From Lactifluus volemus (taxonomy: Eukaryota > Basidiomycota > Agaricomycetes > Russulales > Russulaceae), in the NCBI GenBank assembly GCA_022376515.1, contig WTXI01000010.1, positions 496,001 through 560,000 on the forward strand: a stretch of 64,000 nucleotides of DNA, in the 5' to 3' direction. A program made the position numbers and the translations under genes. The notes under the pieces are model-generated. The model had not been told where the DNA came from. It saw only the letters and a program-made list of their open reading frames with translations, and ran no database searches. Position 1 is the stretch's first letter. The number at the start of each line of letters is the position of its first letter. Below are positions 1 to 11,504 of this stretch, one piece after another.

Positions 1-770
1 AGATGTGCATGGCCACGTTCATCAAGGAGAATATTGTCTGGCTTGATATCTCTATTGTGAAGGGATAGATAAGAAAAAGATAAGCGAAAGAGAAAATATG
101 GTAACGGACCGATGCATTATGTGCTTTTCGTGGAGGAAACAAAGGGCAGAAGAAAGCTCTGCCATGTAAAACCGGACGGTCTCTTCTGATAAGGAACCCA
201 ACCGGTCCAAGTGGACTAGAGGAAGGGTGAGTGAGGAAGAGTAAAAGGAGGGATGTGGACGAACATCGTAGGTCACCGCCAAGCATGAGGTCCAAGACGA
301 AGAAACAATTTTCGTCGTCCTGAAAGGCGTAGCGAAGGTTCACGACGAAAGGGTGATCAATCTGATTGACAGATTGTCACTGATACGCGGAAGAATGGGT
401 TTCAGGGAGACGAACCTCCTCTAACAAGCGCCGTTCCTGAATGACATTGGCGACGGCTTTCATTCTTACGCATTTCGCTTTATTGATGTACTTGAGGGCG
501 TACAAATCGCGTGTCTGCTTGTGTTGAACGACGCGGACCTAGAAGAAGAGGTTGAGAGGATAGGGAGAGGAAGGGATGAGCTAGAAGGGTACCTTTCCGA
601 AGGCCCCTTTCCCGACACATCGCAGGAGGATGAAGTGAAAGAGATTAACGTCAGCGTCAAAGTCGATGACCTTGAAAGAAGGAGATTAGGAAATGAATGA
701 AAAGATTAGAGAGGAGAAGAGAGGAGAAGAGAATGGTGCGCACTTGAGGACGGCAACAGAGAGCTCCCAT
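1..770 (-). CDS. YANK/STK32-family serine/threonine kinase, 3' end beyond the window
   Basis: AGC-type protein kinase of the YANK (STK32) group; phosphorylates Ser/Thr substrates, probably at membranes. Six exons can be joined: 770-744, 670-593, 538-416, 361-265, 215-110 and 51-1, all with GT..AG introns and compatible phases. The product starts MGALCCRPQ, a candidate N-myristoylation glycine next to a Cys pair suited to palmitoylation, and continues with VGKGAFGK (glycine loop), YALKYINKAK (ATP-binding Lys), NLRYAFQDDENCFFVLDLM (hinge) and RDIKPDNILLDERGHAHL (catalytic loop). The glycine loop, hinge and the DERGHAHL stretch are typical of YANK kinases. About 160 residues are visible; the DFG motif and C-lobe lie off the left edge. 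It shares a 236-bp upstream region with the divergent GUK1. Family identity is strong; substrate is unknown. Confidence 0.9.
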
Positions 771-1006
771 TGGGGGTGAGAGAAAAAAGGGCTACAGATC
801 GATTTCGAGGAGAGGGAAGATAGAGAGCTAAAGTAAGAAGAGAAGCGATGGAGAAGACCAAAGAGCGCGAGCGACCGAGCGTTGGGGTGTAACACGGATT
901 TTCATATAATTGTAATCGGTCACTCGGTTCGGTTCGAATTGGGTTGGTTGCTCATTTTACTACTTGATTCATTTTCCCGCGGACACTGTTTTCCCGTCTT
1001 TGGTTC
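771..1006. promoter_or_regulatory. Shared upstream region of YANK kinase and GUK1
   Basis: This 236-bp gap separates the start codons of two divergent genes and must hold both promoters. I see pyrimidine-rich tracts but no TATA box or recognisable operator. The region 896-1006 contains open frames that look accidental. Confidence 0.45.
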
Positions 1007-1729
1007 ATGTCTGGCCCTCTTTGGACACGCCCTTTGGTGTTATCGGGCCCTTCAGGTTCTGGAAAGAGCACTCTTCTAAGCCGTCTCTTTTTAGATTCCC
1101 CTGAAAACTTCGCTTTTAGCGTATCCCGTCAGTACCGATCATATTACCCTTTAAAAACCCGTCTCTCATTTCATTAGACACCACACGTTCTCCTAGACCA
1201 GGAGAGGTCAATGGTGTCCAATATCATTTTGTCTCTCGCGAAGACTTTATCTCCCTTCTCAACAAAGGCGGTTTTGTAGAACATGCCGAATTTTCGGGCA
1301 ACTTGTATGGTACTAGCAAACGAGCCGTTGCCGACATCATCGAATCAGGCAAACGTTGTATACTTGACATTGAGGTCCAGGTATGTCTTTCCCTTTGTAT
1401 CAGACATCCCTTCTTATTCTCTTCCCAAGGGCGTCCGTCAAATTAAAACTACCGACTTGAACCCGATTTATTGTTTCATCTCGCCACCCTCCTTGTCGGC
1501 ATTGCGTGATCGTCTTGTCGGCCGTGGCACAGAAACCACTGCCGCCGTTGAGAAGCGCCTTAAAACCGCCCTTCTCGAGATGGAGTACGCTAGACTTGCC
1601 GGGGCACATGATCATATTATCGTAAACGACGACTTGGAACGTGCCTATACGCTCTTCAAGTCGGTCGCGTTCGGACACCCTGTCTCTAGCGACCCACTAC
1701 CCCCGCCGGAAGACTTGAGTAGTCCTTGA
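1007..1729 (+). CDS. GUK1: Guanylate kinase
   Basis: Converts GMP to GDP with ATP in the cytosol. Exons 1007-1127, 1178-1380 and 1430-1729 join in frame to 207 aa, the normal length for a eukaryotic guanylate kinase. The P-loop [11 protein letters not shown] lies at about residues 14-24. It is followed by [16 protein letters not shown] (GMP-binding segment), [21 protein letters not shown], the lid [13 protein letters not shown] and [14 protein letters not shown]. The start is the first ATG that gives the short N-terminus before the P-loop. No key residue is missing. It converges on the FMP32-like gene with about 114 bp between stops. Confidence 0.95.
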
Positions 1730-1843
1730 CAATCGGAACCGGCACCCCATTCCGCTGTCATGCGCGCAATGTAATTCTTGTTGTAACCCGGAGAATCGAT
1801 AAAGTAGAAAGGAATGTTATAAATAAAGCCCGTGGTCGAAGCT

Positions 1844-2644
1844 TCAAAAACGGAAGCGTAAATATGCCATGAGAAGTGCTGTACATCCAGTCACTGATGA
1901 ATGGAACGTGTTAGTTGGGTGGGCTTGTATGGCCGAAGATTGGCTAAGCTCACCAAAACCGACCAGATACTGCAGTGTCGTGGCCTAATTCGATTAAGTT
2001 TTTTTCCTTTCCTGACGGTCTTATAGGACACACCTTTGAGGACTGGATCGCCGCACGCAACCCGGCAATCTCCTGCTCGATTCGGGTGTCCACCTCCTTC
2101 ATCTTGAGCTCTTGCTTGCTCGCCTCTTCGCGAATCCGGCCCTTCTCAAGGTTTAAATCCAGACGGACCCCCGCCTGCGTACGCGAGATCTCCTCACGCA
2201 GCCGCTGCTTCAGTCTCTCAATGTCCGTCACCAGACGGTCGTTTTCCGCCCTGATCATCGTAAGTTCGTTCTTCTCGTTCAGTTGAAGCTCAGACTTGAG
2301 CTGCGCAAAGTCGACCTGCTGTGTGTAGTGTTGCTGCGGCGGTGAAGCTTGGGCGTTGGTAAAACACGCGTTGAGGAACGACGGAACGCAACGGAAATTA
2401 CCTTCTCGTGGTCAGCTTTGGTGACCATGTTACTCGTCATGTTCCGTATGCTCTCGTCTATGACCTCCGCCATGGCGGACATGATACCCTCGGCTTGCGC
2501 GCGATTCAGTCCCTCACGCTCCAAGCGTTGCACAAAGTGATGAGTGTCAAAGTGAAAGTCATTCCGCGTGGCGGTGGTGCGGAAACCCCTGTAGAGGCGA
2601 GGAAAGAGTGGTGAACGCAGATGGGGAAGAGAGCGAAGTGACAT
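1844..2644 (-). CDS. FMP32: FMP32/MCUR1-like mitochondrial coiled-coil protein (DUF1640)
   Basis: Member of the CCDC90/MCUR1/Fmp32 family, inner-membrane coiled-coil proteins linked to respiratory-complex assembly or calcium uptake in other eukaryotes. Four exons (2644-2402, 2333-2034, 1969-1954, 1893-1844) give 202 aa. The N-terminus is rich in Arg/Ser/Leu with no acidic residues, as in a mitochondrial presequence. FDTHHFVQRLEREGL and the VTKADHEK region are the family core. A long heptad-rich helix follows (about residues 85-180), then a C-terminal membrane anchor beginning KYLVGFVTGC and ending LRFRF. The 16-nt third exon is small but required to join the helix to the anchor. The start codon lies 138 bp from the divergent MAK16 start. 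Confidence 0.85.
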
Positions 2645-2782
2645 GAATGAGATGAGGAGCGAAAAATGTTGCCTGTCTTGATGTGTAGCTGCACCGCGCA
2701 CACGGAAAGGGAGGCGTAATCGCACGTGATCTTAAATTGTAACCCGTGCTTTGGTCCTCTTACAATACATGCAGGTACTGCC

Positions 2783-4067
2783 ATGCAGAGTGACGACGTG
2801 ATATGGTCTGCCATCGGAAACCAGTTCTGCTCTTACAAAGTCAAGTAATACCCACGTTCCACCAGTTTTTTTTTCATCCATCCCGTGGCTCATTTTTTAC
2901 CCAGGACAGTCACACAGAATTTTTGTCGAAACGAATACAATGTGACCGGGTTCTGTAGTCGGCAGTCATGTCCCCTCGCCAATTCTCGGTATGCCACAGT
3001 GCGTGAGCACGAAGGTGTGCTTCCCTTCTCATCTTCTCCACTTGGGCCCAATGAGAACTCGCAGGCGTTCTCTATTTGTACCTCAAGACGATCGAGCGTG
3101 CACACTCCCCAGCACACATGTGGGAAAAAATCAAACTTTCGAATAACTACACAAGAGCACTGGAGCAGGTGTGTGCCACCTTCCCCCCTTCATCTTTTCT
3201 GACACCCCAAGTCGGCCTACAGATTGACAAAGAGCTCATTTATTGGCCCAACTTTACGATCCACAAGTGCAAGCAACGCGTGACCAAGATTACGCAGTAC
3301 CTCATCCGAATGCGCCGCGCAAAGCTCCACGGGCAGTACGTAGTTCTTATTGATCTCACTCCCCGCCACAACTTACGTATTTCTGCTCCCTGCAGACCCA
3401 AACTCGTCGGGATAAAGAAAAAACAGGATAGACGCGAGGTGGTGCGCGAGCGCAAGGCGCTCGCAGCAGCACATCTCGAACGCGAGATCGAGAAGGAGCT
3501 GCTAGAGCGTTTGAAGAGCAAGGCGTACGGCGACGCTCCGCTCAACGTGAACGAGAGCGTGTGGGCAGCAATATTGGACAAGGAAAAGGCACGCGAGCGT
3601 GGAGAGGAGTTGGAGGATGAGGAAACGGACGAGGAACTCGAGGAGGAAGTAGAGGAGGAGGGGGAATGGGATGAGAGAGAGTTTGTGAGCGATGTCAGTG
3701 AAAGCGGGGATGAGCTGAGCGACTTGGAGCAAGTCACGGTGCGTTGGCGTTTGTCGCTTTCATACGGGCTGTGTGTCAAAGTTCATCGCGGTGTTTTCCA
3801 GGGCGGATTGGATGGTAGTGACGACAGTGAAGAGTCGGGAGACGATGAGGACGAGGACGACGTGCACGCGAGGTCGAAGAGACCAAAACCGACGCTTGGA
3901 AAGCGCAAAGCGGAATTCAGTTCACGCAAACCAAAACGTGCGTATCTATATATTCTCGCTGATGACTCGCAATAATTCATGGTGCGACAGGTGGGCCTCG
4001 TATAGAGGTAGAATACGAAAACGAGACAGAGGTCGTCCCCAAGGCACGAGTTGCCACTGGTTGGTAG
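2783..4067 (+). CDS. MAK16: MAK16, 60S ribosome biogenesis factor
   Basis: Nucleolar protein needed for 27S pre-rRNA stability and early pre-60S assembly, where it works with Rpf1. Seven exons (2783-2844, 2905-3014, 3065-3168, 3223-3335, 3396-3732, 3802-3937, 3991-4067) give 312 aa. Family signatures include [20 protein letters not shown], the Cys-rich Mak16/L28e-like start, then [14 protein letters not shown] and [16 protein letters not shown]. An acidic tail of about 100 residues with basic clusters ([11 protein letters not shown]) is as in yeast. The last intron is placed by the conserved RIEVEYENE block that follows it. The interacting factor RPF1 is encoded about 30 kb away in this window. 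The stop is about 295 bp before the transposon. Confidence 0.95.
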
Positions 4068-4362
4068 TGGCAGTGGAAAATGCGCTTGTACATGTACTAC
4101 CCACACTTTCTTTTCGCATGGTCGCCATCACATTTGACACCTCTCGTTGCGTCTCTGGTTGATGTGCTTGGTATGCGTACTTTCCCCGGTGGCGTTGTGA
4201 TATCGATGGACCCAGTCTACAGCACACATGTCGGCGCTGAAGCGGCAAACTTAGACGAATATGGCGTGAGCTATCAGCTCGAATCAATCGAGGGGCAGAC
4301 CTACCATGAGCGTTGAAAGGATACGACACCCTCCCCGGTTGCACATTGAGTTCGAGACCTCA

Positions 4363-4380
4363 GGCCCAGTGAGAAGTGGA
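4363..4380 (+). repeat. Left terminal inverted repeat
   Basis: GGCCCAGTGAGAAGTGGA, matching the reverse complement of 11865-11882 at all 18 positions. TCA precedes it. Confidence 0.85.
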
Positions 4381-4625
4381 TAGAATTAAATATGATCCGA
4401 TCGAATAAAATTGAATGACATGAATACCATTGATGTGAATTGATATAAAATGATAACAATAATATTAATTCGATTGAATTGATAAAATTTGAATAGCGCT
4501 CGATCACATTCAGTCGCTACCCGAATTCAATTGAATAGAAATGATCGCGTCATGAGATTTATTATTCGATCGAAAGCAACTGATTAGAATCGAATAAAAC
4601 GAATCACGCACTGTTTATCTAGTTT
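4381..4625. repeat. Left subterminal AT-rich array
   Basis: Degenerate repeats of motifs such as GATTGAATT, TCGAATAAAA and GATCGAA, very AT-rich compared with flanking genes. The right array carries the same words in inverted orientation (GATTCAATTC). Such arrays in CMC elements usually bind the element's own DNA-binding protein; that role here is inferred. Confidence 0.65.
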
Positions 4626-4780
4626 ACTGAACACGCGATAACGCTGCATCGAGTACTCGCTGACCCAGGCACTGTCCGGTCACATGGACAGTGGGTATAA
4701 TCACATGGAAAGTCACGCATATGCGGACACAGCAAGATTCAAATAGTAGTAGTAGTATAATCTAATCGCATTTATTCGCC

Positions 4781-7700
4781 ATGTCTACGTCAAGCACATC
4801 AAACGATCGTAAACTGTATTGCTCTTGCTCGAGATTGTGTAAAGTGAAAAAGGTTGTATCTCGAACAACTTTCCACGATCACAGAAAATTCCGAGAGGCC
4901 GATTATCGCGCTCAACATAGCGATCGCTTTTCTGCATTATCCGGACAACCACCTCCTGTGCGAAAGAAATCGAGGCGCTTGGGAGATAGTGAACGTTTGG
5001 ACAATTCTACACAAGCAACCTCGAGTGTAGATCCGCTAGGCGACAAGTCGGTATCAGGGGGTGCACATGTTGGAGATACGGTATTATGAGATCAAAATAA
5101 ATGCGATAAGATTGTACTGATTATACACTTGCTTAGGACTTAGGAAGCACGTCGCAAAGGCTTGCTACTCAATCAGAGGCCGGATTTGATTGCGCGCAGG
5201 ATCAGGATCGCTGGTCTGATGAGGAGACACCATTTATCCAAACTGGCGATGCGCAATCGGTGCCTCGATCTGCTGCTTTGGAGGGCGATCCTCCTCTTGG
5301 CCCGGATGCTATCCCCGATGATGTACCTGGGCAGCTTGACCCCGATTTAATCGTACCCACTGTCGCTGCGCTTCGAGATGCCAAGAAGTTCGTCGATGAG
5401 CTGCGTGCCGCGACATTGGATCGAGACCCGCTCTCAGAGGGTGTTCGTCAGCGACTTCGCAATCCAGAGGCTTTCTTATTAGATCTGTCGGACAAGGACT
5501 TGCGGCTGTGTCTTAGGCTGTTCTTGGCCGTGACGAGTGGTTCCGAGGCCATTTACTCAGATACGATTGATGCGATCAGGGAGCACTCTCCGGGCGTAGC
5601 ACTGCTTTTGCAGTGGCAGATCAAGCAACGCATTCAGAATTTCACGGGCATTGAGCCTATGATGACCGACATGTGTCCTAGGTCGTGTGTCGCATTCACT
5701 GGCCCATTCCGCGACAACACTGTCTGCCCCGTGTGTGGAGAAGCACGTTATGAAAGTCAGACTTCACGTCCACGAAAGCAATTCCTTACGATCCCCATCG
5801 GACCGCAGATCCAGGCGCAGTGGAGGAGCGTAGAGGGCGCACGTAACATGGGCCATCGTCGACGAGTGATGGAAGATCTCATCGATCCCCTGTCTCCGGA
5901 AATTTCTGTCGATGAATACAACGACGTTTATTGTGCACGCGAATTCTTCAACGCCGTCCTCAGTGGGGACATCAAGCCAGACGATACAGTGATCATGATG
6001 TCTGTCGACGGTGCACAGCTGTACCAGCACAAACAATCCGATTGTTGGATATACATCTGGATCTTGCTCGATCTCCCTCCGGATCTGCGATACAAGAAGA
6101 GATACGTGCTTCCGGGGGGGTTTATCCCCGGTCCTAGCAAGCCCAAGAATCTCGATTCGTTCTTGTTTCCTGGGTTGCACCACCTGGCTGCACTTCAGCG
6201 CGATGGCCTCCGAATATGGGATGCTGAATTAGATCGCGTATTTACATCATTTCCGTACTTCTATCTGGGTATGGCGGATGGACCCGGTCTTTCACAACTA
6301 AATGGACAAGTCGGGCATCATGGCGCACTTGGGTGCCGTCTTTACTGCGGTCTCAGGGGAAGGCATAAGGAAAACGGGCCACATTACTATCCAGCAATGC
6401 TAAAGCCACTGGACTACGGCGTCTCTGGCTGTGATCACGACGACATCGATGTGTATAAGCTGGAGGAACAGTCCCCTGCTTTGTACGATCAGGGTTTGCG
6501 TAGATTAATGCTTAGTCGGAATGACACACACTACAAACAGGAGCGCCGAGAGACAGGCATATGCAAGCCAAGCATCTTCAGTGGGCTGTCTCCTCGTCGT
6601 TCACTGGCTCCCCCTCGATGCTTCGCGATCGACATAATGCACTTGATCTCTCTCAATCTTCCTGATCTACTGCTTGGGCTTTGGCGCGGCACTATTGATT
6701 GTGACAAGGACGATTCACGATCAGAGTGGCCATGGATGTGCCTCACCGGCGATGTCTGGCGGAAACATGGAAATGAAGTCGCATTGTGTAGGGAATTTCT
6801 CCCCGATTCGTTTGATCGACCTCCCCGCAATCCCGCTGAGAAGATCTCGAGCGGGTACAAGGCTTGGGAATTCTTGACGTACGTGTTTGGACTGGGGCCA
6901 GGGCTTCTCATTGATCTGGTGCCTCGGGCGTTCTGGGAACACTTCTGCAAGCTCGTACAGGGTGTGCGGATCCTCCACCAGCGGCGCATCAAATCAGATC
7001 AACTCACTGTCGCGCATATACTCCTCCTCGAGTTTGTCGAGGAATTTGAGACTATGTACTACTGTCGACTTCCCTCAAGGTTACATTTTGTACGCCAGAG
7101 TGTCCATGCAATGGCTCATCTCGCACAAGAGACTGCGCGCATTGGACCTGGAGTGTATATCCAACAGTGGACACTTGAGCGCACGATCGGGAGTCTTGGT
7201 GAGGAAGTCAAGCAACCTTCCGATCCTTTTGCCAACATTTCGAACCGTGGACTTAGGCGCAGTCAGGTCAACGCACTTATAGCAAGCTATCCAGGGTTGG
7301 ACGGCACTACTGCAAAATTGCCCGGTGGTGCAATCAAAATAGACGACACAGAGGATGGATATATTCTCCTCGGGGGGAAAGACAAGATCGCGGTTGTACT
7401 TAGTGGTGCCGAGGCCGATGCACTTCGTGATTTCGTTATCTCGCAGACAGGATCTCTCGCTAGTAACTGGGCCCCAAGATACAGGCGATGGGCAAGACTT
7501 CGCCTACCAAACAAGCAGATCTCTCGTTCCTTGTGGAAAGACAGAGAAAGGGTACCACGAGAGGATCAAACAGTACGACGTTCTCGAAATGTGAAGGTGA
7601 TGTGCATCTCATTCAAGATAGTACAGATCTCACTAACGATTGCATTTAGATCTTATCTGGCGAACTATCTCGTTTTGCAGAGGTACAGTTCTACTTTCAA

Positions 7701-7985
7701 AGCGGACACTTGCCGGGACCCGAGCGTACATATGCACTCGTGTCTGTATGGTCTGAGCCAGACGAACATCTGCTCAGTATATCGCACGGTGCTTTGTACG
7801 TGTGCACATATCAAGGGACATCTAATCTTCGCGTTATCGAGGTCCATGCGATTACATCTGTGGTGGCTATGATACCTATGACGCCAAGTGAAGGAGATTC
7901 TTGCGGGCGGTTTTTCGTGGTCGAAAAACCTGGTTTGGACGTATTGGTTATGGGAGACAGTCAGGAGGCCATCGAAGAATCGTAG
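4781..7985 (+). CDS. Tnp2-like transposase
   Basis: Catalyses excision and integration of the element. Exons 4781-5080, 5137-7596 and 7650-7985 join in phase 0 to 1031 aa. The N-terminus has a Cys/His cluster (YCSCSRLCKVKK, then FHDHRKF) that may be a zinc-binding DNA contact. A second CPVCGEAR motif precedes the core. The central domain carries the fungal Tnp2-like signatures MMSVDGAQLYQHKQSDCWIY, YVLPGGFIPGPSKPKNLDSF, ETGICKPSIFSGLSP, CFAIDIMHLISLNLPDLL, LPDSFDRPPRNPAEKISSGY and WTLERTIGSLGEEVKQ. Acidic residues in SVDGAQ and AIDIMHL are candidates for the DDE/D catalytic set. No internal stop or frameshift was seen, so the copy may be active or recently active. Exon 2 has no ATG near its 5' end, and the upstream exon supplies the start. 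Confidence 0.9.
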
Positions 7986-8167
7986 CCATATTGTGCATAG
8001 TGTACTACATGTATCGCGACTTAGTACGAAATTCACATATGCAGATAACGTGTGCACGTGAGATTTGATGGAATTCTGCATAGAACGCCTCTGAAATCAC
8101 GCGGAAGTGTATATATTCATATCAAAACACATATACACGCATATATTCACTTGTTTCATTCGCACTG

Positions 8168-9040
8168 ATGCCAGCCACCAATCCCCCTTCTAAAAAAGTT
8201 CGCATTGACCAAGAAAGGAGTGTGCATATATTCGACGCATGCACAGCCTCGTCGAATCTTATTGATGGCAGCAAGAAGCGAAAAGCAGCCTCGGAAATCA
8301 TAGATATCTCAGAAACACAACCACGGTCGTCGCCCAACGCAGAAAGTCCCGTTCGGCGCCCAACTCCATTTCCACTGACCCTCCCACATGCGCACACAGA
8401 GCCCATTTCATTGCGCAAAGAGAAGGCAATACAAACGGATCTTTCCAGGTCTCACCGACACTTCCCAGCCCGCAGCACACTTGCCACTCAGTGCGCGGGC
8501 CATTTCCCGAGCATTGGATCTCCCACTCCGTGCGCCAACCATGCCACACTTCCCACTCAGTGCGCGGGCCATTTCCCAAGCTTTGTACATCCTGTGCTGT
8601 GCGCCAACGATACCACACTTCCCACTCAGTGCGCGGGCCATTTCCCGAGCATTGTACATCCTATGCTGTGCGCAGGTCATTTTCCGAATGCCACACTTCC
8701 CACCCAGTGCGCCAGTCATTTCTCGAGTATTGTACATCCTACGCTGTGCACAAGACATTTGCCCGACACAGCACACGCCCCCCCCCCACACAAATCAAGC
8801 GATCGCACACTTCTCCCGGCCACAATCGACCTGTCCAAGATTATTATACAGGGACAAACCGTTGAACAGATAGTGCAAGAGGCTCGAGAAGAGGGCGCGA
8901 GGGAGGCAATGGACAGGGTCGCCAAAAAAATGGATCTGATGTTCCCTTCATCGGATCCTGATATAGGTTTGACTATTGCTAATCTACGATCCGCACATAC
9001 TGACACCAGCGGACTTCAGATAGTTTGTACCAGGACATAG
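8168..9040 (+). CDS. Transposon accessory protein with Cys/His tandem repeats
   Basis: Single-exon 290-aa reading frame inside the element. I do not recognise a family. The N-terminus is basic with KKVR and KKRK clusters that could be nuclear signals. Residues about 105-202 hold four tandem copies of a 23-26 aa unit of the form LPTQCAGHFPSIVHPxLC. Each unit has two Cys and two or three His, a composition suited to metal binding. After a His/Pro-rich stretch comes a predicted helix (QTVEQIVQEAREEGAREAM) that may oligomerise. Position beside the transposase suggests the TnpA-like DNA-binding role seen in CMC elements, but that is inference. The unit repeats at DNA level over 8480-8775. Confidence 0.6.
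   Translation: MPATNPPSKKVRIDQERSVHIFDACTASSNLIDGSKKRKAASEIIDISETQPRSSPNAESPVRRPTPFPLTLPHAHTEPISLRKEKAIQTDLSRSHRHFPARSTLATQCAGHFPSIGSPTPCANHATLPTQCAGHFPSFVHPVLCANDTTLPTQCAGHFPSIVHPMLCAGHFPNATLPTQCASHFSSIVHPTLCTRHLPDTAHAPPPHKSSDRTLLPATIDLSKIIIQGQTVEQIVQEAREEGAREAMDRVAKKMDLMFPSSDPDIGLTIANLRSAHTDTSGLQIVCTRT
8480..8775 (+). repeat. Four tandem 69-78 bp coding repeats
   Basis: Units begin near 8480, 8549, 8618 and 8696 and share the core CAGTGCGCGGGCCATTTCCC with small changes. The first two units are 69 bp and the last two 78 bp because of a 9-bp in-frame insertion. Reading frame is kept through all copies. Confidence 0.75.
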
Positions 9041-9290
9041 GGTATGAAAAGTAGTGTACGTCGTCACGTCTTCCCCACTAAATTGCCGCGCCTTCCATCT
9101 TTTCTGTCCACTGCGTACTTTAGCAATGCGTCAATATGTGCAATAGTAGTTAAATGAAATTAAATTAAATCTATCGGCTAGATAAGCTACCCCACACACA
9201 CATCGTTCCAAATTGGTAAATGGAATCCATCTCGAGTGAAAAAATGCACACCCCACGTCTTTGCATCCCCACTGTTTCTTACCCCCCCCC

Positions 9291-11403
9291 ATGGACGACC
9301 TCTACAGAACCCGTCAATGTGATTCTCTTGATCCCGGCCACCCTCTCACTGAGCGTTCTTTGAGCTCTTCGCTTTCTACTCCCCCACTCTGCAGTGGTTC
9401 ATCAATGCACACATCGCGTCTAGATGATACACAAGATACATTTTCCCTGGTAAGTGGCGATATATAACGTGCATATACTGACAAACGCTGTTATATGCGT
9501 ACAGGGATCTCCGTTCATACCAAGGGCACACGACGACTCGAGTGTACTCGCGTCTGCCACCCATGACGAACTTATGAGCGTAGGAAACCCCGCATACCTC
9601 CATATGTGTGCGAGGCTTAAAGACAGTGATTCCCGCGCAGTGAAAGCAGAGTAAGTGCTCTCTCATATGCATATACAAACTTACACCGCTGTACACACCA
9701 GAAAATTGTATGACAACCTCTTGGAGGCTTTGCGCCAAGGAGGGTTCGTGCATTCCACCCGGAGTGTGGAAACTCAAGGCAATGCACCTGCACAGGCCCC
9801 ACTACCGTCGTTGCAAAGGAAGGATTACCCGAAAGTAAGGTACTGGTATCAGGAGGAATACACCAAAGAGCACAACCGACGCAGAGACGATCCCACCTAC
9901 AAAGCAGGGCCGCGTGGCAAACAACGTGCCAGTAAGGGGGAAAATGTTACGTTGTGGTTCATCGAGGATGAATCAGGAATCATGGTGGACGGAAAAATGG
10001 CAGATGAGATTCGCCGTCATTCCCGCCTACTCTGGGGCCTTCTCTTCGAAGAATATAATGGGAAGCCCGGATCTACGTGGACGCGCGTGCCCGCGAAAGC
10101 ACAATTACAGTTTTATCACGATATGGAATCAGAATTCCCCTTCCTCCGGTTGTGCCAAGGCAGATATAAGTCTAAAACCATCTCGACGCTCGGGTACTCT
10201 CATTGGTACGACAACCACTTGAATGGCATAAAACGCGAAGAGGCTTTATTGCTGGAACAAAACTCCTCGCGCCCACCGAAGCGACCCGCAGACACTTCAC
10301 CAACTCCGGAGGCAAGCAAGAAATCGAAAGGTAAATAATCTATCCACAATGTACATCTCATGACTGATGCGTTCCAGCGGATACAAGTTCCCCCCCGGGC
10401 GATACAGGTCCCCCCGAGAGTCCGATAATTTGTCCTCCCAGTGCGTTTCTCCACTCCCTCCCGATTCAGATATGTGCACCTCATACCTGTGTAGCCCCAC
10501 CTTCACCGCCACCACCGGCTTCACCACCTCCACCGGCTTCACCGCCTCCACCGGCTTCACCGCCACCACCGGCTTCACCACCTCCACCGGCTTCACCGCC
10601 TCCACCGGCTTCACCACCTCCACCGGCTTCACCGCTCCCTACTCCCGCGACCGAGATTCCTAGGCCTCGCCCACTCGTAAGTTCTATCTGCACCTGTGCA
10701 CTATTGCGGCGCTAACATGGTATCGGAAGTACATTACCATCCGCCATCCTCTGTATGTGTCACATATCTCCCTAAATTCCCTCATTCACGCGGCCCGTCC
10801 AGCTCGTCCGTCACCCGGCGCGATTCAACGAATAGGCCTCCCGTTGTGGCTCCAACGCTCTCGGATACAGGAGGTGTCCGTGATGTCCCTGCAGCGGCTA
10901 CAGCTACGGGGACAGAAGGTGCCTTTATTACATGTTGCCTCGCGAGACTAGCACTCACGCAATACGCACCATCCCTAGACGCTTCCATCCCATCATGCAG
11001 AACTGACAATCCCGGATCTGCGACAACACCAGAGACGCCAAATGGCACAGCGATGGCAGCAATACCACAGCCCGACAACGGCCAAAAGAAGGCAATCCGA
11101 ATGCGCCCGAACAACTCGTTATCTGCGCGGTAAGTTTGTCTATCACTGGACCACCAGACTCATGTCATGTTTACGGTCACACACACAGCAATTTATTCGC
11201 GATCGATTACATGAAGGAACACCCCCATACCACAAGGGAAGAATTCGCCACCGTATGGAACGATCTCGACACGCAAACCGTTGAAGTGAGTGATATTATT
11301 CTTATCGCCCCTCTTGCACACGCGATACTAATGTGCATATGTATGACAGCGCTATAAACAAACAGAACAAGAGGCCAAGAAGGTCAAATCGAACAAGAAA
11401 TAA
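9291..11403 (+). CDS. Transposon protein with proline-rich repeats and HMG-box-like C-terminus
   Basis: Third gene of the element. Exons 9291-9449, 9505-9650, 9702-10330 and 10378-10676 join in frame. The 3' part includes coding near 10800-11129, then 11203-11283 (acceptor near 11202) and 11350-11403. The exact splice path between 10677 and 11129 is unresolved because no single intron keeps both frames. The third exon is basic and ends in a nuclear-signal-like PEASKKSKGK. The fourth exon encodes about seven units of PPPPAS-type repeats. The C-terminus NLFAIDYMKEHPHTTREEF followed by VWNDLDTQTVERYKQTEQEA resembles an HMG-box in spacing of aromatic and Trp residues. No family recognised; a DNA-binding helper of the transposase is a guess. 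Confidence 0.55.
10500..10632 (+). repeat. 18-bp tandem repeat array encoding proline-rich segment
   Basis: About seven head-to-tail copies of CCACCTCCACCGGCTTCA with single-base variants, inside the fourth exon of the third transposon gene. It is a likely site of length variation between copies. Confidence 0.8.
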
Positions 11404-11504
11404 CGAAGGTATGCACAATACGATCTTCCTCCGCCATATGAGACTGACGGGACACTCATAGCTCGCTCGCGTTCACGATTTCAAGTTACTTCATTTGCGA
11501 ACAG

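Noticed and set aside
3240..3779. Long minus-strand frame opposite MAK16
   Set aside because: Ser-rich mirror of the acidic Glu/Asp-rich tail of MAK16; no conserved motif.
4080..4316. 79-codon open frame just after the MAK16 stop
   Set aside because: No family motif; lies in the expected 3'UTR between MAK16 and the transposon.
4345..4360. GTTCGAGAC word like a tRNA B box
   Set aside because: No A box or cloverleaf could be built nearby.
4363..4380. Classical CACTA terminus
   Set aside because: The CACTG word points outward from the element, so it is not the usual CACTA end; boundaries were set from the 18-bp match and TCA flanks instead.
8480..8775. Regular repeats resembling a CRISPR array
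   Set aside because: Repeats are contiguous, in frame and coding; no unique spacers, and the host is a eukaryote.
10481..10693. Glycine-rich minus-strand frame (GGGGEA repeats)
   Set aside because: Antisense reading of the proline-rich 18-bp repeat array.
10696..11133. Separate 145-codon gene in the transposon
   Set aside because: More likely an exon of the third element gene: it ends in a GTAAGT donor whose acceptor leads to the HMG-like exons. The upstream splice is unresolved.
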